This document shows, one piece after another, positions 52,707 to 64,000 of a stretch of DNA of 64,000 nucleotides (within the stretch, counting starts at the first letter, position 1; the number at the start of each line of letters is the position of its first letter). Position numbers and translations under genes: made by a program. Origin of the DNA: Formicarius rufipectus (taxonomy: Eukaryota > Chordata > Aves > Passeriformes > Formicariidae); assembly GCA_013399695.1 (NCBI GenBank), contig VXAU01002305.1:1-64000 (forward strand), read 5' to 3'. The notes beneath the pieces were generated by a model. It was not told where the DNA came from. It ran no database searches and saw only the letters and a program-made list of their open reading frames with translations.

Positions 52707-52742
<36 letters not shown>
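52707..52742. repeat. 36-base T-run in SLC1A3 intron 1
   Basis: An uninterrupted T homopolymer that ends in TTCAAATAAA on the + strand. Read from the other strand it is an A-tail, but the sequence before it is not recognised as a retrocopy. Confidence 0.92.
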
Positions 52743-53083
52743 CAAATAAAAAGGGCCCGATAAACAGGCTAAAAGCAAGTCTGAAAGATAGTTTTAAGCA
52801 TTGTATCACCTTAAGTTTCTATGAGTTGTACAGATATTACATCACCAGCAAATGCTAAGAAAAAGAAGTTAATCCTGGGTTTTACAGCATGGCAGCAATT
52901 CAGGTTAATATCTGAAGACATGAGACAGGTAGCTGATTGTATCAAACACTGTAATCAACAGCTTGGATATTACAAACAATACAAGTTTTACTGAAACATG
53001 AAGAATACTTGCTTCCATGTAAACATAAGGCTAATCATTCCACCAAAATCTTACTGCAGTGTTTGTTATTTCTTGTCCGGCAG

Positions 53084-53177
53084 GTTTCTCCAGTACCTCC
53101 CACTTCAAAGAGGCTTCCACTTTTCTGAAAGGATATTGACAGAAGTTCATTATTTAAGAAAACTTTCTGCAAGATAG
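53084..53177 (+). other. SLC1A3: SLC1A3 exon 2, 5' untranslated part
   Basis: The acceptor is the AG at 53082-53083, preceded by a pyrimidine-rich stretch (53061-53080). The 94 bases between it and the ATG would be the 5' UTR portion of the first coding exon. An alternative AG lies at 53058-53059 (CTGCAG), so the left edge could be about 24 bases earlier. Placing the start codon in the second exon, behind a non-coding first exon, matches the gene structure known in mammals. Confidence 0.75.
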
Positions 53178-53358
53178 ATGACTAAAGGTAACGGAGAAGA
53201 TCCAAAACCTGGAAGTAGGATGGAACGCATTCAACAAGGAGTCCGGAAACGTACACTTTTGGCCAAAAAAAAAGTGCAGAGCATAACAAAGGACGATGTT
53301 AAAAGTTATTTAATGAGGAATGCCTTTGTGCTCTTCACCGTTGTTGCTGTGATTCTTG
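53178..53358 (+). CDS. SLC1A3: SLC1A3 (EAAT1/GLAST) first coding exon, codons 1-60 plus one base
   Basis: This exon encodes the N-terminus of the sodium-coupled glutamate/aspartate transporter of astrocytes and radial glia, a plasma-membrane protein that clears synaptic glutamate. The peptide starts MTKGNGEDPKPGSRMER, continues with QQGVRKRTLLAKKKVQ, and ends in YLMRNAFVLFTVVAVILG. It is close to residues 1-61 of human EAAT1. Residues 1 to about 45 form the basic cytoplasmic tail, and the hydrophobic end is the start of transmembrane helix 1. An in-frame TAG (53175-53177) sits directly before the ATG, which fixes the start. The exon ends after the first base of codon 61 at a consensus donor (GTGAGT, 53359-53364), and read-through meets a stop two codons later. 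The full protein is about 540 residues in mammals, so roughly nine-tenths lies beyond the window. The identification rests on recognised protein similarity and is firm. Confidence 0.96.
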
Positions 53359-56300
53359 GTGAGTAACTTGTTCAATAGGAATATTCTGTTCCCCAATGCA
53401 TTGACAATGACGATGTGCCTGGGTGATTTGCATTACAAATGTGTTCCCAAATTCTTCTGCACTGATAAGAATGTTCTGCCTTGGAGAGTTTTGGCTTTGA
53501 CAGCTGCATGTGGAAGTTTAAGGAATAACCGTTTACTTATTCTAGCTACTTTTATGACGAATTTTGATGAAAAAACTCCCAAAGAAACAGCTGTTTTATG
53601 GATACTTCTTTTAAGGAATCAGATACAATAGCTGAATTGAATGCTTTCAATTGTATCTTTTTCTATCAAAGCCATTTACAGCAAAATGCTCAGGATGTAA
53701 CTTTATTTACCTAACTGTAAGGTAACTGTCCAAGAATTAACACCTTGCAATGCAAACAAAAATTCTCAATGAATGAAATGAAGAGACATTTCTAAGCAAA
53801 GGTATATGATAGAGCCTCTGTCTTTTCAGTTTTCCCTTGATAAATGCAAACCTCATTACTAAATGCAAAGCAGTCAAACCTAAGTACAACTTTATTCTCC
53901 CTCAACCGATCACAATCTCACACATGTATCTTTCAGATGTAATTGAGGCAACAATGTCAATGTTACTTATTCAAAGGAGTGAAAGATAGTACCTGATTAA
54001 ATGCCTTTTAAGAGTATATGGAGAGGAATCCAGAATACCAAACGGAATTTAGATTTGGAATGCACCAAAATGCAAATTTAAGATATTGCTACATACTTTC
54101 AAATTAACATTAGAAAGAGAATCTTCTGGGGAAAACATGCAATTTTAAAAACTAATTTTCCTTTATATTATTACATGATGACTTCAACTACAGATTTTCT
54201 AAATAGTACCATATGTTTCACAAAATAACCATTCTTTATGGGGTGAGCAAGATCTTTATGGCTTTACTGTACTGCTCCCACTTTTATTTTCTTATTAGTT
54301 CAAAATACAAAATTGTGAATCTTCTCCCAACAATGAGAAATCAAAATTTAGCATATATATCCTGAAGGATAGGCCCTAGCATCCTTCATAGTGCTGCTCT
54401 GTGTAAATCTTCTTGTTATGTTTCTACAACTCTTTTAGGAATTGAATTTCTAGGGCTTTACCATTATTGTTTGATGCCACATCTGCAGTGCCATTTTAGT
54501 TTCTGGTTTGGTGGTCTTTTTCTAAGAGACATTTATATTAATTTGCCTATTGGCAACGTGCTTTGTTGCTGTAACAGTAATGTCAGTCTTACTAATCAAC
54601 TTAACAACAGTATTTGACCATAGGTGTTTTTAATTTCTGACTAAGAATTTTCTCAATGTAAAAGCCCCCAGTAATATCAGGACTTAAAAAAGTAGGTGTT
54701 TTACCTACAATGGTCAGGAAAAGCAGGACAAATTAAACATGTTTAGAAACACTGTCCAACCTCAAAGAACTCAGTTCTTTGATTGTCATTTTTCTATGCT
54801 GCATATGACCAACATGCTTTTGCAATTTTTTCACTCTTCTCTACCACGAGTGTGGCTCCTGTGGATTTGTCAATTTGTGAAATGAAATATAGACTGCAGA
54901 AGTGTTTTTGCTGTTATTACATGTTTCAATTAGCTTTTGATGACTAGCGGCAGTCTGTCCTCAGCTCCACTACCACCTACAGCAATGGCAGAGTATCAAT
55001 AGGGCTGGATCACAACCTGGAGAACTTAGGAAAATGTGCAGTCTAGGATGAGCTGTTTGCTCCAATTCTGCTCATTAACCTATAGTCATATATAGCATAA
55101 CACAAGGTAAAGAAGTTTTCTCATTGCTGTGATGGAATGGTCAAAATTTCTTCTCACACTTGTTATTTGTGGTGAAGTTTTGCAGTACCTCCATATGATT
55201 AGAACAGTAAGTTCATGGTTAATAGCTCATAAAAAGGTAAGATTTGTGGCTTTTGGGAGTTCTCTGCTGTTGTGGAAGTATTCAGAAGGAGGGAACAGTT
55301 GGCTAAAGAGTTTGGAAAACACTCAGTGGTTGAATTCCATCTGTCTAGTTTGGCAACTTATTATCATCACTCAGTTGTTAGGTGATCTGTGGAAAATCAG
55401 ATGGTGGTCTTGATCCTTTGCTAGCAGACAGTAATCAGCACTGCAGAATTAACCCATCAATTAGCACTACTGGCTGTCTCATTAGAGGTGCTTGGACGTG
55501 AGTTTAGGTGGAAACCAAACTGTAGTCAGGCCTGGATTGAATAATTTACAAGAAATTATGCTTAGTGCTGTGTAATCTAAACAGACAGATGACGGTTTCC
55601 AGTGCTGTAACTCCATCATTCATACAGACCAACCTCAGCAAAAGCAAAATTCTGGTTTAGGGAGACCAACATTTCTTCAGAGACATTTCTTTCACATCTC
55701 TTTTATCAAGGGATTAACATGAAAAAGCCTCTTTTAATTGAGCATTTCCTATTTCTATGCTGAACAGAATTGATGCTGGTAGAGGTTAAGTGCATAGGAT
55801 CTTAGCTCAGTTTCAGGACTGTGGTATATAATAGGCACTTGAGTTTATGTCTGTGGAAACTTACACTTTGTTATGGGGTGGTAGCTACAACAAGCGATTC
55901 TCTGCATTGCATGCAGATATTTTGCAGAGAATAGATTGTTTCTGGCATTCACATAAAAAGATGAAATACAGCATTTACACAAATTTCTGCTATTACTCTG
56001 ATTCTAAACTGCATTCGTTAGATGCTACAATACCAAGTCAATTAATAATTTAAAAACCTATTGATGAAGATGTAAGAAGTTATAATACATATTGAGAACT
56101 ACTTTACACTATTCTCTATTTCCCAAAAGCCTTCTGACTTGACTTTCTGCATGGGCTGGGTGTGTGTAGCATGTCGTTACAATCATTGTTACTATTTTTA
56201 GTGAAATTTCTTTTTCTTTTAAGACCTTTGAGAAACTTTGATAAAAGCAGAATCAACAACTGAGCTACAATGCAATTTTTCAAAATTCTTCTGGTACTCT

Positions 56301-59300
56301 TAAGAGGTACTAAATTAGTTTTCTGCAGTCAATCTTATCAAGACCCAGTAGACAAGAACACTTTTGTGGGCTAATTTGGGAAACTGGCCACTGGTAAATT
56401 CAGAACATCACAATGACCAGGAGCAATTTAAGGTAGGCTAGGGAACATGGTGGCTCATGGAAAATCTGCAGGAAGTCTTTGAAGTGCTAGCCAAATTACT
56501 GGCGAAATCTCAGGCAGTGCCCTCTCTCCCACGCTCCTTAGAATCATCATCCTGTCCCCAAAATGCCTTCTTTTCAGATACCCTTCCTTTATCAGATTGT
56601 CTTGATTCTCTGCTACTTACATTCTATTTTCAAAAAAATGCCACCAGAGTCCAGACTTTACTCTGGCAAGACTCCTAAATGCCAGAGAATCTCCTATGGA
56701 TTCTGAACATGTCCTGAAAGAAAGACCGAGGCACGGGGAGCTACTGAGCAAAGATCCTCCAAAGCTGATCACAAAGAAATACTGTTTTAATTGAGGGGCT
56801 CAGTGAAGTAGAGGGAGGTTGTGAAGCAAGTATTGTATAAAGCAGTTTCTGCATAATTACTAAGGCATTACAGCACCTGCTTTTTAGCTAAAATACTCTA
56901 CACTGCCAGAGCTATACGTTGCAGTTGTCCACAGGGTCATTCAAGGGAGACAGAGGTGGCTCCAGTTCTATTTTCTGGCTACTTGTCCATCAAAGGGAAT
57001 GCAGGAAATGTCACTGAAATAAGGCTTCTGTAATTGCCAAGAATCTCACAGTCGATATGAAATGTGGATAGGCCCATACAACATCTGTTCTACAACAGCA
57101 TGAACCTTTTGGAAGATTCCAAAGTTTTGCAATGTCTTTACAAAAAAATCTAGTTGAAAGACAGGAGAGATGAAGGCATTGCCAATGTTCCTTGTCCCTG
57201 AAAGAAAGCAAAAAGCTTGCAAGCGATCCTTCATGATTCATGAAACCCTTCCAACATCTGAACAGGGAAAAGTTGTGCAGAGAAGCAGACTCTCCTATCT
57301 TTGCAACTCTATTGTCTGAAACAATAGTTTAAAATGAGACCTAAGAGTTGGAAGTCTGTAATACACAGGCAGACAAAATCCTGGATAATGCCCGCAGAAA
57401 GGACAGTCATCTTCTTCTGTATTGAAGAAACCTCTCTTCTGCTTTTGACAGATCCTCTGTATCCACTTAAGGCTGAAGCTGACATACCCAGGGAAGGGTA
57501 CTTGACCCCATTATACATTGACATATAACACCGAGACAATGCCTAAGGCAGCCTTTGTAAAATTTGCATGAGAACAAAGCAAAAATCCATCACTAAAGGA
57601 GAATCAGCTGAGGACTAGAGTTTTAGGTGAGAAACTGTGTTAAAACATGAAGAGAAAAATGTGTTACAAAAAAAAAAGAATAAGATAAATGTGAGAAAGT
57701 TATGATAGCTTGGGAACAGCTAAGGTGAAATTAATTCTTTTTTAACATTGAACTCAGGAGCTGACTCTATCCCAATGCTTTCCTAAATAACCCGCCTAGC
57801 ACAATTGTTTTCTCACTGGCAAAACCTTCTTAAGTAGTATTCTGAAGAATTTGTTAATAAAAACCTTATTTATTTTTGAACTATAACATAGTTATCATTT
57901 TGAGAAAAAACCCTCCATAAACAGACAGCATTAAACTCATAGTGACACTTAAAACTTCAAAAGAGATTATTCTTTTCAGAAGGGAGGAAAAAGCATAGAA
58001 ATACAAAGAACTTTAATTCAGCTATTGAGAAGCCAGTCATAAAAGACAGACTGTGAAACATGAACTGTACTCCAGTTTAACAGTTACTTGCAAAATAAAA
58101 TTATGTTAATATATTATCACAGTCCACATTTCTTACCATTCGCTCTGCTGTTACTAAAACAAAACAGCTCTGGTTGTTGAACTGCCATACATGGCACAGG
58201 CTAGCAACAATTAACTTGGCTACTTTGTGAATCATAATTAAGCATTCTGGAGAGAGCAGATGTGCATATATGCAGTAAAGATGCAAAGTGTGCTGAGCAT
58301 AGACTTACTTGTGTTCTACGTGCTCTAAATTGTCAAATTGCAAAGTGGTGCTTGAAAGTAGTGTATCTGAGTGGTCATAGAATGGTCTAGAGAAACATCC
58401 ATTCACTGCTCTCTTCATATAGCTTGCGAAGAGGCAGCTGAGAGTCAAAATTCTCTCTAGAATTTATTTATGCAATATTGCTTCTTGCAGATCATATTTG
58501 AAGGCTAACATGGGTGAAATTCAGGTTAGCAACTGCACAAGACATTTAACATGTGGTTGCTCAGAGATTTTATGAGAAAATTCTCTGAATGCCAGTGTAG
58601 TATGGCCATCCTGCTATCAGAAAATGTCTTGCAGCTGAAACAGTGGTCATCTCAAAGACTCAAACTTTGGTGTTGAACACTGAAGGGGACCGAAAAAACA
58701 TTGCATCATGAAATAAACTAATATTAGGGCTTGTCAATCCTTTCCATTTTTCAGTGGGCATGGACTGTAATTGCTATGGTGACTGCAGAACAGCACCAAA
58801 TCATGCAAGGAGCCAATGGTTTGATGCTGAGTGAATGTTTAACGTCGTTGATCCTCACAAGCACTCCAGCTCTTGTAAAGCTAGAATGAGCTGTCATTGG
58901 CACTGAAATGCTTTGGGGTTGGCCACAATTAAGGTGTGGCTGAAGGTGGCCTGTTCAGTTGTTTATGAATTCCTGAAACTTTCATTCATTTGGCTTAAAC
59001 TTCTCACATGGTTCCTTGAAATAACCATGTGTCTTAAAGTTTCCAGGGATTATGATGCCAAATAAAAAATGTTTTCATGGAATACTTATCTCTTTAGGTG
59101 AATCAAAATGAAGTGCATTTGAAAAACCTATACAAAGAAATCCAAAGTTATAGAGAAGTAAACAAATGCTTTAGATCTTCTAGATGTTAATAAGGCCACT
59201 AAAAAAAGTAAGATATAAGTGCAAGGACTGTGATAATTTGTACTGCAACATAGACTTCTAGATCAGTAACAAAGAGGCACTTTTTTTCTCACGCCTTGTT

Positions 59301-59499
59301 AAAAGAAGATCAGATGCTTTGCAACTACCAACTCTACAAAATAATCCATATAGTCACATTAGTTGTTGTATATCCTCTGTCAATCATCATAGTTGTTTTT
59401 CATTTACTGTATATTTCCTTCAGATTTTGTATTTAATTCCATTTTACATTACAGCTCCAGAATTTTACATTCAGAAAACTTAAAACCAGCCAGAAATTG

Positions 59500-59930
59500 A
59501 GGTGTTGGTGCATATTCAGAGACAGGCTATCAATCTGGGGAAGGGTGTGGAGCACAAGTCTGACAAGGCACAGCTGAGGGAGCTGGGGGTCTCTGGCCTG
59601 GAGAAAAGGAGGCTCAGGGGTGACTTCATCATTGCCTACAACCACCTGAAGGGTGGGTGTAACCAGGTGGGGTTGGCCTCAAGTTGCACAAGTGAAGGTT
59701 TAGATTGGATAGATAGGAAAAATTGCTGCACTGAAGGGGTTGTCAAGCATTAGAACAGGCTACCCAGGAGTGGTGAAGTCACCATCCCTGGAGTTATTTA
59801 AAAAGACATGTAGATGTGGCACTTGAGAATATGGTTTAGTGGTGGAGCTGGCAGTGTCAAGTTAATGGTTGAACTTTGTGGTCTTAGAGGTCTTTTCCCA
59901 CCTTATTTTTTATGATTCTTTGGTATTTAG
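59500..59930 (+). mobile_element. CR1 LINE 3' fragment in SLC1A3 intron 2
   Basis: Sense-orientation CR1 with the typical blocks GGGGTCTCTGGCCTGGAG, GACTTCATCATTGCCTACA and CATCCCTGGAGTTATTTAAA, and an eroded tail ATGATTCTTTGG. Between about 59,670 and 59,690 the expected stretch between the GGTTGGCCTC and AAGTTGCAC blocks is missing, an internal deletion of several tens of bases. The 83-codon ORF across it is a remnant frame, not a gene. Confidence 0.9.
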
Positions 59931-62900
59931 CATATTTAGTAATATATCTGTCTAATCAGCATATTGCAATTTCATTTAATCTGGAGCTTTGGAGCAGCAA
60001 AGCAATGCAAGTGGTGATTAACAACAAATTAGTAAGAAGCAAATAGACTTTCTCCTTCTAAACTAATTTCTTCAACTGTGTTTTTCAAAGAATATTCTGT
60101 GGTGTCTACAAGGTGTATTAAAGAACAACTAGACTACTCACAAAGGAGTTTCAAATTATTTGTGGGTACAGCAAAAATATACAGAATGAAGTAGAGAAGA
60201 AACTGTGGAAAACGATAAAAGAATAAGTAGAAATTCTTCTAGAGAAATTTTACTGAGAGCCAGATTGTTCCATTTATCAACCCATTAGACTTTTGAAGCT
60301 GTACAAATGCTGTTTATATTTTCAATCAACACAGTGAAATCACAGGGTGTGTAACCTTTTAAAATCCATACAAGAGAAATTTATTTTGATGATAGGTTTT
60401 GTAAGACCTTTTATAATAAAAGAGTAAAGTAATAGGTCTGATGACCTGTACAACAGGAAAATGATTAAAAGCCATAGAAGAGGCAAAGAAAACCAGAAGG
60501 ATAACAGGAAAATCAGAACAGTAACAAGATGTTAGTCCTACTCATATTTTTGTGGTTATTCTCCCATGTCCTTTCTTTTAGCAGCAGTTATATTCACCTT
60601 TTAAATTCCTGTTCAATTACTGACATTGAAAAAATACATTATCTTGCTTTAAATTTGACTTGTATATGTATTTTTTATTGACATGGATAGATGATCATAA
60701 ATGAAAATCAGCTTGAGAGTTACAAAGTGTGTGCTTGTCCTTCACCCTTTATTGTAACTCAGCATAACTGAAAATTGATTTATTTAAAAACGTCTATAAA
60801 AGGTTGGACTCACATGTTAGGCATTATTTACAATGAAATGTAATCTGGTCCCTCAAACTAGCTCTAGTAGATGCTTTGGTTTTACCACACACAAGGACTA
60901 AAAGTAAAGGAAAAGAAAAAAAAAAAAAAGGTAGGACTGCCTTTGTATTGCAGGGCCATTACTCAGGAATTCCTGAGATCACTGACAAAATGCAGTTGAT
61001 GAATAAGGCTACTGCATATGTTTTGATGTCTTTGACAATAATTTTGATTTGGGAATACATATATTAAACAGACATGGATGTGCAACCTAGTCCTTCAAAA
61101 CCTAAAATATAAGCAAAGGAGGCTGCATATAGGATCCAGATCTCAGAGCTGCATGTCGTTTGAGTGCATGATCTGGAGCTAGAAGTGTTAAAGGGTAACC
61201 CCACAAGTCCACAACCTGAGCATGCAACTGTCTAAAACTTGCAGGAGAAAAACAGACAGAGAAACAAACAAACAAACAGGTTTGCATTCCTACTCCCACT
61301 CCTTTCTGAGTGAGTCAGGACCATGCCAGATATTTCACCCACTGAAGACCCAGAAACATGAGAGCCCTCATCTTGGCAATGGTGTCAGCACCACTTGAGC
61401 AGTTGGGTTATGCTTTTCCTTTCAAAAGGCAAGTTACAGGAGGATGCAAATCCACCATTTCTTTCAATGTTGTGTTACCAGATAGGAGGAAATGCAAGGG
61501 GTCTAAAAACAACTACATATTGCAAGAGAGCAAAAGGCAGCATCATGTTTTAACCTGGTGGCTAAAATACCCACCTATGTCAGTGATCCCCAAGGCTGTG
61601 AAGTGAACCTTTTAGCAAGAACAGACACACGGAGCATTCCAAGTCCAGTCGATTATATGCATTCTCTGTGTGTGTCTGTTTTGTTCAGCTTCTAGTCCCT
61701 TAGGACTGAGACTGGAATTAGGTAAATAGGTGTTTAGATCATGGCAATTCTGAGAAAAACACAAGCACAATGGTGAGAAGTGAGGAGTATTCCAAACCAG
61801 ACGGAGAAATGCCCATTAAATTTATAGATTTCCAGAACTGTGCCTTTTTATCTGGAGGGATTTTAAAGGTCACAGTTTGGACTCAGGTACTTACTGTGTA
61901 ATTAAGTATTGTTCCAGGTGCAAGTTTCCCTTTGCCGTTTTTGTGACCTTTAAGATAGGGAAATTCTACCATTCTGAGTAACACCTAACAAGAAGAGAAG
62001 TATCATGACCTGTATGGAGGCTTCATCTAAATTCATCACCGTGAGTTAACTCACAAGAAGTTAGGCAAGATACTTTTCTTTAATTGTCTCAAATAAAACA
62101 CTTCTGGAAATTCAAGTGTTGGAAGGGGCTGTTGACCAATAATCTACATAGCTGGAAGGTTGTAGTTATGAATAGTTTCACTGTCATACTGAGGTTTTCA
62201 GAGATGAAGTAGCTCAAGTAACAAGATCAAACAACTAGGGGCTGAAAGCGTCCTAGCTATCCTTTTCAGAAAATGGTAACGTGATTCTAGGAATTTCAGC
62301 CATGAACCCAATTTCCTTATGGAAAGAATTCACAGAATGACAAATCAAATGTAAATAAAAGGTTACGGTAATGCTTTCATCTGATATGACAAAAGTCTTG
62401 TATTCTACAACAGAAATTGATTCTTCTAAGTATCCAGGTTGCTTGCATGTCTCAGCAAAACACTGGACAGAGAAGATTCTTTAAAATCTTTTAACAGAGT
62501 CTGCCATGTGTTACGTTCTGTAATCCAAACAGTTCTGGAATAGGCATATCTTGCTTCAACAAAATACTTAATCCTTAGTGGCAAACATGTCAGTTACAGA
62601 TTTAGAATATCAGCACTAAGTTAAATGAACAGGTGATTTTGTAGGAATTAAAAGCTGCGCCAGCTCCATAGAGATAAGAAGACATAATTTGAATGTCCTG
62701 CTAATGATGGTGTGAAACTGCGTATCAAGACGACCTAGCCTACAATAACCTGTTTGTAGTGTATGTCTAAACTGGAATTAAAAAAACAAAGCCAAGTCTC
62801 AGTGTGTACATTCATGCTCTCTGTTACTCTACAGTTCAAGTTCCTCAGAGTACAGCTATGTTTTCTCTGCATGTTTGCACAACGTTCTTGGCCCTGAGGG

Positions 62901-63922
62901 ATCTCAGGCTCATTGACTGCAATTCCTTAGTGTTACTATACGGTAAAAAATACAAAATAATATGGATGGGCAGCTGCAATTGTAGTAGGGAAAACAGAAT
63001 TCAGTGCTGTTAAGGAATATGTCCATTTCCAGCTGAGGAAAAACAGGAACAAGAGAAATGTAAAGGCAGGAAAGGAGCTGTGTAAACTTTCAGAGAGCAA
63101 CTATCTTATCTGTTGGAATCTATATTTTATGGGAGTAAATACATTAACACTAATCAAGAATGTGAAGCAGCAAAGTAAAGCCAGGCAGGAAAGAAAGAGT
63201 TATTACATTAGCTTTTTTAAGTATCATAACTCTAAATAATATTTCATAAAATATAATCTGACATATATTTAGAATGCCTGGTCTTTTTAATATGCATAGT
63301 AAGATATTATCCCTATATTTTCATGGAATTATTTGCCATTTTTCCCATCAAAGGTGTATTTTTCTATAGCTCAGAGGATAACAAGAGTGCATAAACTTGA
63401 CATACTTTGTCTTTCAATGAAGTCTCTTGTCTGAAGATGAAATGAGGAAAAACGTCCCTATTCCATTGAGAACAGTCTGCTTCAATGCCAGCAGTGAAAA
63501 CTCTTCTTCCTTCCAAATCCTCTACAAATATCCTGCAACTGCTTGTCTTAATAAAAAAGAAGGGGGAAAAAAAAAAAAGAGAGAGAGAAATCAAAGATGA
63601 AAAATTAGAAATAAAAACAGAATTATTTTGAGGAAAATGGGGGGAAATGAAAGAAAATGAAGGCAAATAGAGAAACAGAAGTTGGGTAACAAGAGAACAG
63701 TCTTTTGGACGTGTTCTCGAAGGAAGAAAATTACCTTCTAATTGGGGAAGAAAGGCAGCTGAGCCAAACAACTAGAGACAGAAGGGGAAAAGTGTATGAG
63801 TCTAACACTGGGGCAAAGAAAGAGCAAAGGACTGATTTCAATGATTTATTTAAAAACTTTTTAACAGCATGCAGATGCTGTTATATCCTCAGATTCAGTG
63901 TAAGAAGTGTTCCGTTTAGGCA

Positions 63923-63984
63923 CTACCTAATAAAACTCTACCTAATAAAAACTATCTAATAAAACTACCTAATAAAAAAAAAAA
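63923..63984. repeat. Short tandem repeat of a CTACCTAATAAAA unit
   Basis: Four imperfect copies of a 13-15 base unit, each containing CTAATAAAA, ending in an A-run (from about 63,973). Confidence 0.9.
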
Positions 63985-64000
63985 TTCCCTAATTTCTTAG

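Larger units (their letters stand above)
51429..53083 (+). other. SLC1A3: SLC1A3 intron 1
   Basis: The 1.65 kb between the exon 1 donor and the exon 2 acceptor is AT-rich and has no reading frame of note. It carries a CR1 3' tail (about 52,312-52,402) and a 36-base T-run (52,707-52,742). GT-AG ends are visible on both sides. Confidence 0.65.
53359..64000 (+). other. SLC1A3: SLC1A3 intron 2, 5' 10.6 kb (continues past the window)
   Basis: This stretch begins with GTGAGT. I looked for the next coding exon of the family (rest of TM1 with the ILGFTLRPY-type segment and TM2) and found none, so the intron runs beyond the right edge, in line with the large second intron in mammals. It contains a CR1 copy at about 59,500-59,930 and an AATAAA-rich tandem repeat at 63,923-63,984. 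Otherwise it is unique AT-rich sequence with short chance ORFs. Confidence 0.8.

Noticed and set aside
53356..53631. 91-codon ORF directly after the SLC1A3 start exon
   Set aside because: Begins at the splice donor in another frame; it is intron 2 sequence without homology.
59502..59753. 83-codon ORF resembling a reverse-transcriptase tail
   Set aside because: Part of a 5'-truncated CR1 copy with a deletion, not a gene.
1..64000. CRISPR arrays, operons, tRNA or rRNA genes
   Set aside because: None seen; the window is vertebrate nuclear DNA and no cloverleaf or rRNA segment was recognised.

Overview
The window is vertebrate nuclear DNA, most likely from a bird. The evidence is the set of CR1 retrotransposon fragments with the avian 3' tail (repeats of the TTCTATGA type), an LTR of the ERVL-like type that is common in avian genomes, a low gene density, and one recognisable gene. 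That gene is the 5' end of SLC1A3 (glial glutamate/aspartate transporter, GLAST/EAAT1) on the + strand. The species cannot be read from the sequence. The LTR type suggests a non-galliform bird, but this is inference.

Layout. Positions 1-51,240 are mostly non-coding and lie upstream of SLC1A3. Within the first 10.4 kb there are exon-like segments on the + strand (651-713, 1486-1648, 10220-10399, and a weak one at 5034-5085). They have good splice signals and open frames. The first two join in phase, but I recognise no protein family, so they are reported as a tentative unrecognised gene. The rest of this part holds two solo LTRs on the - strand (11,290-11,890 and about 29,732-30,317), CR1 fragments, simple repeats and unique AT-rich sequence with possible regulatory islands.

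A CpG-rich island at about 51,240-51,470 marks the SLC1A3 promoter and non-coding first exon (donor at 51,429). Intron 1 (51,429-53,083) is 1.65 kb. Exon 2 (53,084-53,358) carries the start codon at 53,178 and the first 60 codons. From 53,359 to the end is SLC1A3 intron 2, which contains a CR1 copy and a short tandem repeat rich in AATAAA. No further SLC1A3 exon was found.

Most long ORFs in the window are chance open frames in AT-rich or repetitive DNA. Single Ns occur at 3010, 23391 and 26020, each in or close to a low-complexity run.
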